From contig HG738140.1 of assembly GCA_000499405.2 (NCBI GenBank), positions 3,792,465 through 3,856,464 of the forward strand: a DNA stretch of 64,000 nucleotides. Reading direction: 5' to 3'. The position numbers and the translations under genes were made by a program. Positions 39,509-53,900 of this stretch are shown piece by piece. The first letter of the stretch is position 1, and every line of letters starts with the position of its first letter. Origin of the DNA: Onchocerca volvulus. Taxonomy: Eukaryota; Nematoda; Chromadorea; Rhabditida; Onchocercidae. A model generated the notes under the pieces. The model ran no database searches. It had not been told where the DNA came from and worked only from the letters and a program-made list of their open reading frames with translations.

Positions 39509-39870
39509 TATCTATTTATTTTACAAGCCTTAACGACCAACTTATCTATTTATTTTATAAGCTTTATCAATTTTTTACTCATCTATTTTACTTTATAAGC
39601 CTTATTAACCTTTTATTCATTTATTTACTTTACGAGCCTGTCAACCTTTTACTCATCTATTTACTTTATAAGCCTATCAACCTTTTACTCCTCCATTTAC
39701 TTTATAAGCCTATCAACCTTTTACTCCTCCATTTACTTTATAAGCCTATCAACCTTTTACTCATCCATTTACTTCATGAGCCTTATCAACTTTTTACTCA
39801 TCCATTTACTTTCTAAGCCTTATCAACCTTTTACTCATCCATTTACTTCATAAGCTTTCATCAACCTACT
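39509..39870 (+). repeat. 36-bp minisatellite, about ten units
   Basis: The unit is close to ATCCATTTACTTTATAAGCC followed by TATCAACCTTTTACTC, at 36-38 bases. The central units (39655-39765) are nearly identical and the outer ones diverge, the usual pattern of an array maintained by slippage or unequal exchange. Because the unit length is a multiple of three, one frame stays open for 108 codons with a repeated LLYKPINLLL motif. That frame has no initiation context or splice support and I do not treat it as a gene. Confidence 0.9.
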
Positions 39871-42800
39871 TATCAACTCCTATATTTCATCTCACTTTTC
39901 GAATATCTCTAGTTTTCAATTTATCTTCCTTGTTTTTTATTATTTCCAATTTTGTAAATTAATTTCAAAATCTTCAAATTAGTTAGATTTAACGTTAAAA
40001 TATACTGTATAATCGGAAGAATGAAAGAATTCTGATACATATTAAATGAATTCTAAAATGATTAATAATACTATAAATACCACGTAACACGCATTTTCTA
40101 CATATTTTACGAAATCAAAAGGTTCATGAAATGCATTCGATTATTATTTTTTTTTTCTGCTTTCTCTTTTTTAAATTATTTTACACTACTGTTTATTAAT
40201 TATCAAATTTTCTCTTTCTTTCTATAAAACAAAGAAGAATATTGAGGCAATTAATTAATCAAATTATTAAATTTATTAAAAAACATGGAAAGTAAATGTT
40301 AATTTAAGTCTTTCAAAGGAATAAAAAATCGGATTCTGGATTTAATTGTACGTATATTTTGTGCTGAATATTTTTTGATATATTTATTTTTATATTTTTA
40401 GATATTTTTTTTTCAAACTGCAAGAAAGCTTTTGAATTTAGAATTCATTTTTTTGCAAATTCATTCATTTCATTTGCAAAATTTATCATCCGCATAAATT
40501 GAGCAAAATTGAATAGAAAAGGAAATTCTCGTTTTAAGCTTTATCGTAAATTACACCTTATTTTTTCATTTGAATGATATTGTTTTTAAACTTGAATTAA
40601 TTCAAATTCGATTAACACTTTTAATCCAATTCAATTTTGATCGAATTTCCAAGGTAAATTAAGCATGCAATAAAAAATTAATTCTTTTGAAGTTTTTAGC
40701 AATAATAATTCCAACAGATAATTTGTTTTTTCATATAACATTTGAAAAAAAAAGAAAAAAAATGGATGAAATACTTTTAATTTTAAAATGCTCTCTAATT
40801 ATTTTCAGTAATTTCCTAATTTAATATTAATTGAAATATTAATTGCTAGTCGGATGCAGTGATGAAATAAAGCGTCATCATTAATTAATATTAATGACAA
40901 AACTTTAATAATAGGTTTTAATTAGAAAACTTCCACAAATTCATTAATTTCATTTATCACTTCCGGACAATGGCATTATGAAAGAGAAAAGTACGAATAT
41001 ATCTGCTAATTCTTATCAAAAATTAAAATTTTTTCGTTCAATTAATAACCATTTGATTAAATTTTACTATCTATATAATTTAATTAAATCGACGTAAAAG
41101 ATATTATTGTGATATATTAAAAAAGTTATACAAGCATATGTCAATAACTATTACGCGATCTTCGACAGGTATAACATTGAATAATCAACTGTTATAATCA
41201 GTTGATCAGATATCTTTAACAATTTGGATATTTATTTTTTTTCAATTATTTTTTATTTATTACATTTTAAGGTAATTTTTTTTTCAGTGATTTGCTTGAG
41301 TAATGTTGATGAAAACTGCTCATGCTAAACAACATTTAAACTATTATTTAAGCTATACAAATGAATACATAATTCATAGAGTGATTGAACGAAAATAGCA
41401 AAATAATTACTCGAAATTTTAAATTGGAAAAGATGGACATAATTTATTAATAGAAATAATTTTTAAGTGTAACAAATTAGATCAAAATATTTTCCTTTCA
41501 TAATTATTTATTGGAAATGATAAAAGTAAAAACATGTCAAATATTCGTTTAACTTAATAATTATGTCAACAAAAATATTTCTGTATTTTATGATAAAAAT
41601 GACTCACTGAAACAAAAAAAAAAATCATCGAATTTAAATTTTCCCCAAGAAAAATCAAATAAAATGAATCATTTGAAAAGCTATGAAATTTAAATTTTTT
41701 TTGATATTTTAAAGGAAAAATGATTTCTCATCATTTTTATATCGTAATTAACTTTTCTTTTCCTCTTGAAAAGAAAAATTAAAAACGAAAAAAGGGGAAA
41801 AAAAACGAAATTCAAATTGAAATAATAAACATAATTTATTGATAGTAGTATTAAACGATTGGTGTAATAGTGGTTCGTTCCAAAATATTGGATATTTTTT
41901 TCTTTTATTTCAGTACAACTTTTCGAAATTTTACGATGTCTAATAGAAAATGAAAATTTCTCCGAAATTCATTAATTTTGGCATTTTATTTTATCATTCT
42001 TTCTTTTTATTTTGAAAAAATTTTTGAAAAAAAAGTTGAAAAATAGATTAAAAAACTGAATTATATTTGATAATCAAAATGCCTCCATCAAAAGTAATTG
42101 CATTGAAATTGATATAAACAATAATTAAATTGACAATAATCATAAGTATCATCATCATATTAATGTTCACTCAAAACTCTGTAAGTCATTATTATTATCA
42201 CTAAAATTATTACTGAGTGCTTAAAACGAAAAAAATAGGAAAAAAATTTGCTTTTCATGCTAAATTTCAAATTGTTTGAAAAAAATTAGCGTGAAATTTA
42301 TTGCTAATTCATTTCATTCTTTCCAATTATTAATCACTAATCAAAATATGCAGTTATCGATGTATAAATTCCATGATAAGATATATCAATTTCAATTTTA
42401 ATCGAAAAATCATATCTTTATCCCATTCCAATCCATTTTTATACTATAACTAAATGCCAATTAATAGAAAACTTTTTAATGCTAAATTTTCTAGAGCACA
42501 GTGTTTGCATATTGCATGAATAATTCGTATAAACATTCAGATAATTAATTGATCATTTGAGATATTATTGTTAGAAATGAATAATCATTTGTATTCTTAA
42601 AGTATAAAATAACAAATATTATCTTATGATTAAAATAAATTCATAATTTTGCTAGATTAATTAATTATTGTATAAGCTTATTAAAATTATAGTAATTTCA
42701 TTTTTAATTTATTTGAAAAATAATTCTCAAAATATGTCATATTTTAAATATTAAGGATTATACATTTATGATAATTAATTAATTAATTATTTGATTCCAT

Positions 42801-43113
42801 AAAAAAAAAGAAAAATACTTTTTTTCTAAACGAAAAAAAAATTACTTCGATAAATTTCCTTTTGTTCATGTAAGAATTACTTGGCATTTTTTTACATGAT
42901 GCTTGCTTGAATGAAGCATAGACATTGAATGTGTGTGTGTGCTCCAAATGGGTCCATTTTTGGTAAGCGGAACTAACGCGTTGCGTCGTTGTTTGCGATG
43001 AATGAAATGTTGAGTTAACAAAGTGATTGCGATTATTTTGAACAAAAAAAAAAAAAGAAAAGAAATTCTTTTAAAAGATGAAATATATTCAATAAGTGAT
43101 AAATATCATCAAC

Positions 43114-43232
43114 TTTCTCTTATAAATCTTATTTAAATATAAATATAATTTTACAATAAAATGTAATACGTTTTTCTCTTATAAATCTTATTTAAATATA
43201 AATATAATTTTACAATAAAATGTAATACGTTT
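43114..43232 (+). repeat. Exact 59-bp tandem duplication
   Basis: Two head-to-tail copies, each starting TTTCTCTTATAAATCTTATT and ending ATGTAATACGTT, are identical over the whole unit as read. This indicates a very recent event or an assembly duplication. Confidence 0.85.
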
Positions 43233-46200
43233 TTGATGCATAAAATTTCATTTTTCATTATTTTCGGAAAAAAAGAAATGGAATATAACAAATTTTGATT
43301 TATTTCATATAATATTAACAAAATATTGTATCCCTTCATTGCTAATTGTTCATATGGCTAATTGCTAATATATTTATATTTGCTAATCATTTATGATTTT
43401 TTCTTTTTTTTTTTTTAGCTTATAAATTTATCATTTGATAAGACATAAATGATATCTAGTATTCTATATATATATATATCATATATCGTACTAAAGTTAT
43501 ATATATGTACAATTTTTCCGATAAATGAGCTAAATTTTTATATCACAAAGTTATTTTTTTATTACGATTCTTTTGAAATTTATTTAAATAATTATCAAAA
43601 AAATTCGATCATTTATTTAAAATAAAAAAAAAAACACATGCGAAAATTCCGAAAAATCTATTAATGACTTATCGATATGATTGTAAAATGAGCATGAAAT
43701 AAAGATTAAATTATTGTTTTTTTTTTTTTTTTTTAATTCATTGATACCATGGAAGAATATTGTAAATAACAAAAATTTTGATTTATGAACATTTGAATAT
43801 GAAAAAGTAATTTATACTTAATTAATTTATTGAAACAGATATATTATCCAATATTTTAGGACAGTATTCAGTTAAACCTCAACTATTTCTTGATTAGGTT
43901 GTCGAAGGTTTAAATAATTTAAGCTTGATTTGACGTTGATATTTAATTTTCAACTGTTATTTTGACATTTTATTAATCATACACTTCATGCTTTGACATT
44001 TAATTAATCACTTTTATAATTAGAAAGCTGTCTGTAAAATAGATTTTGTAAGAAATGTTTAAAATTTAATATAAATAAATTAAGTTACTTGATTTTATAG
44101 GTATTAGCAAAATTGATGACGTGTTGTGGAAATCATAGTTTGCATCTTAAGAATTATCATATAATAAGATTTGATAAGAAAAATGTTAACATCAACACTC
44201 ATTCGAAATATTCTTTAATTTTCCTAACAAATGGAATCATTATTTTTATTTATTATTTGAAATTTCTGGAAAGATATCCCATCAGAATTGTTTAATGTTA
44301 TCATATTTAACTTAGCTTATGACTGATAAAATTTGAAAAAAAATGGAATATTTTTAAGTAAAATTAATGCAATTTAATTATTACACAACAGAAAAATTGA
44401 ATGATATTCACCAGTACAAAGATTAAAGTTTGTTTATTTAAAGGATTACGAAAGAATTTTTTTTCCCCAATATTTCTTTGGATTATTTTAGTATTGTTTA
44501 CTTTTCATCGTGTGCCATTACTTGATGCTTGATAGTTTAAAGTACTGCAAACAGACTTAAATATACCACTTATTTTAATACTTGAAAGTATATATTATCA
44601 TCGGTTAATTTTTTACAAAAAAAAAATTTTTTTTGATTTTTTTCATCGATTATGTTTGCATAATTTGAACAAATATTGTAGTACAATGTATATATTATAC
44701 TGTATGTTCGTTTTGGTTTTTTTGTTTTTTTATTTCAATTTATATATTATTTAAAATTTTTAAATTGATTTCAGTAATGATTGAAAATATGGCGAAATGA
44801 AAATATGATATCTTCGAATAATAATAAAATTGAAATTGGAAGCAATCACAATTTGACTAATTGGTTGTTCGTAAAAATTGAATCAATTATTTGCAAATTA
44901 TTGTGATCAATTTTCTTCTAAAGTATGTTATTACTCTTTCTTGTTTTTTTTTTTGCATCTATTAAAAATTTATTGATTGAATTTTTAAAATTTAATGAAA
45001 TTATGATTCGAAATTAAACAAGTTGTATAATTAAAAATATAATTAATATATTCTAGAAAAATTTTAATACTCAACATAGAATTTGTTTTTTGAATTTTGG
45101 AAAAAACAAATTTAATAAATTCGTCTTTTTTCATTTTCATTATATCACTACACTATAAAAAATAATACGAAAATTTGAAATTTCATCAATTCTCGAATGA
45201 TAATGATTATCCATTTTTAATTATCTATTTTAATCAATTATATGAATAAGTGATTTTTTTTTTTTCTTCATCCTTTTTTCATATTTGCTATTATTGTTTG
45301 AAGAAATGCAGGATAAAAAAAGAGAAGATAAATTGAATTGTTTTTTTTTTTTTTTTTTTTTTTTTCCAATAAAATTTCATTTTTCCTTCTTTCTGTTTTT
45401 TTTCTTTTTTTTTTTTTTTTACAAGAATTTAGATCTTTAATTTTTGAAAAATTTTTCTTTTTCAAAATAATTTGGAAAAAAAATTTTTTTCCCTTTTTCA
45501 AATTTATTTCTGATAATGATCTTTTTTCGTGATGTACTTAAAAAAACATTTCTGGTATATTAACTCTTCTATCATTTTCTTCTTTTACTGTTGAATGAAT
45601 TATCTTTATTGCTTTAGGAAAGAATTCATTTCTTATTTATTGTTTTTTCTTTTTTCGTTTTTGAAAATATTTGAAAACATAATTGATATCCGAAAATTGT
45701 AATCAATTTAAAAGGTGAGCAATTTATTCAGCTATTCAAATATAAATTTATTCTGTTTTTTTCGTTTTTGAGAATAACAGAAAATATGTGCAGAAAGTTA
45801 CTTTAATATTTTTGAAAAGAAAATAATTAAATTTATGCAAATTAGATGGAATATTTCAAAGTTTCGGATTATAATTTGCATAATGTTGAATGATCGTTTC
45901 ATATGATATGATTATTTTTTTCAGTTTAAAAGTTTATTTTTTTTTTATAAATGTGATTTGAAATTTATGAAAAATCATGGTTGAAAATTTTATGCAATCA
46001 AATATGTTTTGATTTTATAATATTTTCTCTTTTTTTTTTTTTTTTTTTTCTAAACGAAATTTAACAATTTCTTCTTGATATGACGACAGGAGGAAAAAAA
46101 AAATGGTGAAGAGAATAAAATAATTAGATAATTCGAAAAAAATTTCAAAAAAGGAAAAATGAAAAAAGAAATGAAAAATTGAAATTTCATGCGAATAGAG

Positions 46201-46242
46201 CAAAATTTAATATTTTAAAAATTTATTAAAGGCATAATCTTT

Positions 46243-46365
46243 AATCCATAATTTTTGGATTATTCTAACAGTAAAAAATTTTCAATCCCTAATTTTCGGA
46301 TTATTTCTGAAGTTCAAATTTTTCCATCCCTAATTTTTGGATTATTTTAATAGTTCAAAGTTCTC
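46243..46365 (+). repeat. Three tandem units of about 41 bp
   Basis: Units have the form AATCCCTAATTTTTGGATTA followed by TTYTAAYAGTTCAAAATTTTC, at 41-42 bases with several differences between copies. Confidence 0.7.
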
Positions 46366-46639
46366 GACAAAAAGTTATATTTCCTTGTTAAATAGATAAG
46401 CCAAAAATTGCATTTAACTTAACTTCTAGTTCTTATTATTGTGTAATTTTATGTAAAACTATAAGAAAAAATAAGGATTATTTGACGCGAAAAATATAAA
46501 TATAAAATATTTTTAATGTAACTCATTTCGAGATATGTAATTGTTTAAAAAAAAAAAAAAAAAAAAAAGAAAAATTACTAGAAAAACTACTAAATATTAA
46601 TAAAGTTATGAAAAAAAAAATATTATTTTATTAGCCCAA

Positions 46640-46840
46640 TTACGATAATCAAAACATCATTCAAACTAGTAAGATAGAAATTATATACCGTATTGAAAGA
46701 TAAATTAAATATTTACGTATATTTTTTTAAAGAATTGAATCGAAATCACTCAAACTAATAAGAAATAAAAATTTTGTGCGATAAATTGTGTTGAAAGATA
46801 AAATTAAATACTTTCATCTAAATTTTTTAGTAAAAAATTC
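46640..46840 (+). repeat. Diverged direct duplication, about 95-bp unit
   Basis: Two imperfect copies share TCAAACTARTAAGA..., a TTGAAAGATAAATTAAATA-type block and a T-rich end. They lie at about 46660-46735 and 46750-46830. Confidence 0.4.
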
Positions 46841-49432
46841 TTCGATGATTTTGTTAAAAAAAAAAAAAAAATTAAGTTGTTATACATGTACTTGAGAATT
46901 TTTGCTTGAAAAATTCGAATTCTATTTACTTAATTTTTCAAAAACATAAGTCGAAATGAATTAAAATAAAATTTTTTTCTTTTTTATTTTCAAATTCATT
47001 ACATACTAAAAAATTTCGAATTAAAAAAGAAAAAAAAACTAAAATTTTTAGTAATTCGACGATTCTTATTTGAAAAAAAAAAAATTCCAGTTTTATTTGT
47101 TTGATGTATCAAAATGAGTTGGAATATTTTCCATTAATTTAACACCAAAAACAGAATCAACAAATATTTCAACATTTTGTTTGATTTTTTTTTAAATATA
47201 CAAAGTGAAATTGGTGTGATGAAAAAAACAATTTTTTTTTTAATTTAAGTAAATTTAAGGTAAATTTGAGCAATTTAAAATAAAGCATTACTCTTCATTG
47301 ATAATTATTTTAATTTTAGAACGAAATATTTCAGTTCATAAAACATTCTAACAAAGAAATTGTGCAAATAATATAAGCAAAAAAGTAAGGCTTGAAATAT
47401 TTTTGCAAAAAATTGCATGCTTGAATAAAATTATTGCTTGATAAAATTAAATTATATTCTATTCAATACATTTTATTGAAATTCATATAAAACATTTTTC
47501 TTCCATTTAGTTTTCTTTTTTCTTTTTTTTTTTTCAATTTTATGCGATTAGTTATTTATTCCATTCATTTCAAAATTAATTTTTTCACTAAAAGGAGATA
47601 TGGCTGTAACCATAGTTTCCAGCTGCTTCATTTTAAAAAAAATTGGACTTTGTTCAGCTGAACTTTAAATGGAAAAATTTTATTTTATTTTTCAATTTAT
47701 TACCAGACTATACGTACGTCACTTTTTTTTCGCCTTTTTATTTTTCAAAAATAGTTTTCAACTTTGCCAATTATAAATTATGTAATTTTTTGAGTAAAAA
47801 AAAAAAAAGGAAATTTTGTTAATTATTAGTTCGGATTAATTCTGCAAAATTAAGAAATTAATTATCAGATTTTATTGATTAAATAATATTTAATTTTTGC
47901 ATTAGCTTTAATACAATTATGAGGTATCCAATATTCGAGAAAAAAAAAACCATCAATTATTGATTCGAATTAGTTTCATAAAAATAGAAAAATTATAATT
48001 TCACAGATTAAATTACATTTGACTTTTTATAATTTTAATGATAAGAAGTCGTGCTATTTTTAAATTTTAATAATTTATTGATTTATATATTTCATCTTTC
48101 GTTTTTTTTTTTTTTTTTTCAGCAATTGTGATATTTAAACAAACATTGTGAGAGTCTTTTATCAATGTAGCTTACATATAAAGAATTAAAAAATTTTTTT
48201 ATACCAGAAATTTATATCAAAAAATATTTGAAATATGAAATTAATAACTTAAATACTTCAAATATTTCCAATTATTTATACTGTTCAATATACCATCACA
48301 AAACATACCAATATAACGTTTTATTTGCTTAAACGATTATATCACTTTAATTATTTCGATTATCGGGATCATAGAATCAAAAATGATGCTTTTGATAAGA
48401 CTAATAAATTTGACAAATTAACCTATGCAATTATCAATAAAATTTAAATTCATCGAAAAATGAAACATATTTAAAATCAATTGTATTCTTTGCTTTTATT
48501 TTCTTTTCATTTGTGTTCTCTATATAATATTTTTTTATGACTTAAAAAAAAAATTATATTTTTTCACTTTCTATTGCTCAAAATTTATTGTCTAAAAACT
48601 ATTTTTCGCTTGTTTGTTCAAGGGTTTTAAATAAATAATTTTTAAATATTTCTCTTTCAATTTTCGTTCAATTTTGCAAAATAAAAATTTTGAAATTTCT
48701 AAGAATTGTTTTTTAACTAACCTAAAAATTGATATTATTCTGTGAAACTTTTTTGTTGAAAATAATTTTGATTTACTGTTAGCATAGTGTTTTACAATTT
48801 TTATTATTCCTTAATAAATCAAATGCTAACTGTTTAATAAAGGAAGTAAACTTTTCTCTCTTAACATTTTAATATATTGTTTGAAATTTCTGAATTTCAA
48901 ATAATTTCCAAGAATAATAATAAACTTCAGTTTTCATAAATAAATTGCTTCATTTTTTTTTTTCAAATTAATTGACGAAGAAAAACTTCAGATAATCGAA
49001 AAACATAATCTCATCTTTTTTAAAAAAAAAAAATTGATAACTTCATTTTCTCAGAAGAATTCAAAAAATTCAAGGAATTAAAAAAAAATTTTTTTATGGT
49101 TGTCGGAAAAAAATGCAATCCATAAAAGTATCAAATTTTAAATTTGTGGAATTCGTTATAAATATATCAAATTTTAATCTATTGAATTTGATATGAATAG
49201 ATATTATTTGAATAATGCATTTATTTCTGTACTCAATGAGTAAATATTGCAAGTTAAAAATATTTGTTAAATAATTAAATATTTTATTTAATCAAATTAT
49301 CATTTTAACCTTTTTTTTTCACTTTTTTATAGTAATTTTATCGAATTAATTAATTTGTTTATCATAAATAATAGTTTTGCATATTTCTATCAAGTTTTTA
49401 TCATCGATTAGATTAGTAGAAGTGATGAAAAC

Positions 49433-49460
49433 TGAGAGAGAGAGAGAGAGAAAGAAAGAG
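49433..49460 (+). repeat. GA microsatellite
   Basis: About ten GA dinucleotides followed by AAAGAAAGAG. Confidence 0.9.
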
Positions 49461-49789
49461 GTAGGAAGAAAAAGTAAATAAATATTTTAAAATTATCCCC
49501 TGATTGTAATAATCATTATCATTATCAATGCTAATTCTTTGTCTTCTACATTATTTATTTATTATTTAAGCTATTGCTTCGTTTATTTCAATTATCAACA
49601 AGTTTTTGCTATTTAAAACTTTATCCTTTCGCCCCCACTTCTCCTTCTCATACTGATAATATATCATCCGAAGCTTATCATATGCACATGTTTATCGCTC
49701 ATTTCTAATTTATTGTTTATACATTTGTAAACATTTGCAATTTTTTTTTTTTTTTTATAGAATTGCATTTGTTGAATAAAGTGTTTATA

Positions 49790-50640
49790 CCGTATAATTA
49801 CAATCAATAGTACAGTATTCATTTCAACTTAAGTAATACTTTTTGATAAAATCAACATCATTAGCATCCTCTTCAATATACCACTTCGTAATATTTGTTT
49901 CAATCTAAAAATTGCATTTTTGATATAAGACTTGCAATCTTTGATAAATCAATAATGTGGTACATATTTTATATACCGTAACATGCGTTGAATTTAAGAG
50001 TTATACTTTTTGATGAAATCAATACCGTAATAGCTATTTCAATCTAAGAGCTATACTTTTTGATATAACCAAATCATAATATTACACTTCAGTCTAAGAG
50101 TTATCCTTTTTGATATTGCCAATATCGTAATATTCGCTTCAACTTAAGAGTTACAGTTTTTGATAAATCAATACCGTAGTACATATTTTAACTTGAAAAT
50201 TATATTCTTTGATAAAGATAAAGCCGTAACACCAATTTCACTTATAAATTGCGTTTTTAACATAATTAGGACATAATATCCATTTCAACTTGAGTAGTTA
50301 CAATTTTGGATGTAGACAATATCGTAAAATCCATTTAAACCTGAGAATTACAGTTTCTGATATCTAACATCTATTTCAATTTAAGAGTTTTCTTTTTGAT
50401 GTAGTCAATACCGTAATATTCAGTTTAATCTAGGAGTTACAATTTTAATAAAAATTAATACTGTAATACATAATGCATTAATACTGCAGTACATATTAAT
50501 ATCGTAAAACACAATAGATTAATCGTAATACATACTTGAACCTAAGAACTACATTCTTTGATATAAATATCGTATCACCAATCTTAACTTAAAAACTAGA
50601 CTTTTTCATAATCAATGCCGCATCAACGATAATGATGATA
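49790..50640 (+). repeat. Diverged 50-bp minisatellite upstream of the M13 peptidase gene
   Basis: About 14 units have the approximate pattern TTCAACTTAAGAGTTACA, then TTTTTGATATAATCAATACC, then GTAATATTCA. The CCGTA landmark falls near 49976, 50025, 50075 (TCATA), 50125, 50174, 50224, 50271, 50322, 50411 and 50461, a steady step of 47-51 bases with one compressed double step. Units differ widely in sequence although the spacing is kept. The array ends about 300 bases before the first coding exon of the downstream gene. Confidence 0.75.
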
Positions 50641-50949
50641 ATAATAATGTAGAATTTTAGGTCTGAATAATTTAATTTTGGCAAAAAAAAAAACATATTT
50701 TTGCATTTGTTGTTATCGTATTAATTTTTATATTCTTGTAGTTTTCGTAAAAAATATATTTCTATATTTTAATCTCTAAATTCAAGGAAGTTTTGAAAAT
50801 TCTTAAAAAATGAATTATTATTATTTTTTTTATTAAATGTGCAATTATTCAGAAAAGGATGAAGGTCAATAATCGTCAAACAACGCGAGGAAATGATTTG
50901 AAACGGTGGATTGTATAACAGAGCGGGTTTTTCTTTTCTTTTTTTTTTT

Positions 50950-53900
50950 ATGGCGATGAATGTTAATGGCCATCTGGAACATATCATGGCTCGAAACGAT
51001 GAAAATGAAAGTCAAATGCAGCTGATCTCGATGGAAGATAGTAATGCTTCTTGTATTGCTACACCGATAAGGTTACTATTATTACTATTTTTTCAATCTT
51101 TTTAACTTAAAATTTTAAATCACATATTATTTTGATTAATTTTTGAGCTTTTATTATTAATGCATAATTTGAAGCAATGTAGTAATAGTGATATGATTTG
51201 CAGAACTGTATAACTCAAACAATTTGCTTGAATTAATCAGTTCTATTTAGTCAGATTTGCCTAAATTAAATAAATCTGTTTAGTCGCAAAATCTTTTAAC
51301 TGGCTGACGATCAATAACATCTAACGTCTTCATCTATTTAATTTCGCAAAATTATCACTCCGAGAAATCATCACTTTCTCTGTTTTTTCGATTACTATAC
51401 TCTACTGTATTTACGGCTACTGTAATGCATCGTATTGTCGGTTACTGTAGTATGTCATATCCGGGATGGGATATCAAATTGTTGAATTTTTATCGTATTC
51501 TGAGCTTATGCAAACTATATATGTATGTAATGGATTATTCTGATATATCATGATATTAAAAATGATAAGCCAGTTCATTTTTAGCTTTAGATTTCCATGA
51601 GAAGGAGTGATATCATTTATATTTACCATACGACTAGAAGAAAACGATAGGGGGTGATATTGTACACAACAATACAGATGACAAAAACTTTGCTTAATCA
51701 TAAAATAACATGAAAATGCTTGATTATAAAATATGGAAGATAATAATTTATGCTTTATTTTGAATAGTAATTTATTAAATGAAGTTGAAATTTTGATAAA
51801 ATTGACATAATCTTATTATTCCCTACAATATTTCCGTTTAATTTCTTACTCATTTTTTCTTTCTAATGTAAATTGAAATTTTTGACAATTCAATTCTAAG
51901 AAAAAAAATCAAAGCAAATAATTTTAAGAAAAAAAATAAAAAGAAAAGAGGAGAAAAAAAATAATGATGTCTGTGTATGACAAATTACATTTTTCGTTTT
52001 CATTATTTTAATGTTTGTGAAAAAAAAACAAATAAAAAAGTTTATTTTAAGATTTTCTTTTTGAAAAATTATTTTGTGAAAATTAATTTATTCGCAGTGT
52101 AATTGCATTTAAAATGAATTGAACCATAAGATCTCGCCTGATTTATTTTCAAAAAAATTTTCCAATTTTTTTTAATTTATTTTATCAAAGAAATGACGAG
52201 AACTTTCAAAAAACGACTGCATGTTAGCATGTATTTATTCATACAACAATTGCATATTTATTAAGTTTAAATTAACTATTAGATTAAAAAAAAAAGATGA
52301 AAAGTTTTTCAAAAATTAATGGAAAATTCTCTTTTTTTTGCGTTTACAAAAATATTTTTCCTGTTTCAACATGGAAATTATTTATGATTTGAAAAGGCAA
52401 ATGATTCATGATTCATTCCACTAATCAAAAAATTTCAAATGTTACGATATTTTTCGAAATGTACAAAAAGATTCCTTTTGTAAATCTATGATCAACAAAA
52501 GATAAAGTAAACATTTTTTTCCTCTCTTTTAAATTTTATTCATTCATTCGAGAATGTTTGTTGTTATAGTGATTTCACTCATTCTTTCACGATATCAATG
52601 AAATTTAAAAACCGGAATTTTTGTTCATTGCTACGAAAATCAATTATATAGAAATTATAAGACTCTTTTTAATTTATAATTTATTTGCTGCCTTTTTTTT
52701 TTCCACTCACGTAATTAACCTGACGATAATTAATTTATAATAACTCAAGTATAAAATATTCAATTTTAGCTATTCAAATAATTCCATCGATAGCAAATCG
52801 GAATAAAATTATCAGTTATCAGCCAAATAACTCACATGAAATATTTACTTAGTAATTACTAAAAACAAAATTATCATACTTATCATATATAATTACTAAT
52901 CATTAGCTAAATTATGGTGTGATTGCTCAAACCGAATTTTTCAATTTTAATCCCATCAAATTATCTATTATTATTTAAAATCGAAATTTGACAATTATTA
53001 GAGCAGAATTTGCATGTTGTTTGCTGCACTATATTGTAACAAATGTATTATTTCAATTTTTCATTGTATTTTATTTTTTGAAAATGGAAACTAGTTGAAG
53101 GAGGAATAAATCAAAGTACAATTTTGTAATATTTCATTTTTGTATATTTCATTTGTGTTCGTTTCCCATTTTCCATTTTCGCTCGAATTCATTGTTCGTT
53201 TTAACAACCACAAATCTGCTAGCAATTATTGAAACTACAATATTTAATTATTTTTTTATGATTAACTACAGTACTTAATTACTTACAACTATAATAAGGA
53301 AGCTATTTACTGATATATATATGCTTCCTTCTCTACCAAAGTTTTAATCATTCTAAAAGTTTTAATTGCAATCACAAATATCAAAAGATTTATTAGTATT
53401 TCGTTCTTTAATATTAATTTTAAAATTACTTTGTTATAACGACACATTTTATTACGATTAATTATCACTATTACAAAAAGAATTCATTCAATCTAATCCT
53501 GAATTTTCATTTATACTTTTCATTAAGTAATTAATTTTAGAAAAAAAAAAAAAAAAACGATGTGCTTTTTTTTAAAAAACAATCGACTCCTTATCTCTTA
53601 TCAGTGCATGCAATAATCATTAGCTTATCATCAAAGTATACAGTTTTAACAAGCATGCAACTCTATACTATCAGTTAATTGAAATTGATATTGCACTTAA
53701 ATAATCGGAAGCATTTAAAATTTTAAAACTTTCAAAATTTTTACATATTTTACTTCTTCTCCACTAAAAATCATTATGATCTTCCGGGATATCCCGGGGT
53801 TTATTATTTATATAAAAATTGGTTAAATAATATTTGTAATTCTAATATTGAATTATTTCTTTTCGTAGTTATTTTTAAATTTTTAATGATAATAATATTT

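Larger units (their letters stand above)
39871..49789. other. About 10-kb gene desert
   Basis: No exon set, RNA gene or transposon end was found on either strand. The stretch is A/T-rich with many homopolymer runs, especially 45330-45500 and 46520-46570. Local duplications are listed separately. One patch at about 42930-43020 is clearly richer in G and C, and contains ATGGGTCCATTTTTG followed by GTAAGC, an exon-donor-like arrangement, but no partner exon was found. Confidence 0.5.

Noticed and set aside
39490..39816. 108-codon frame with repeated LLYKPINLLL
   Set aside because: This is an artefact of a minisatellite whose 36-base unit keeps the frame open.
47597..47668. Short ATG frame in a slightly GC-richer patch
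   Set aside because: It has only about 22 codons, no splice partners and no recognisable motif.
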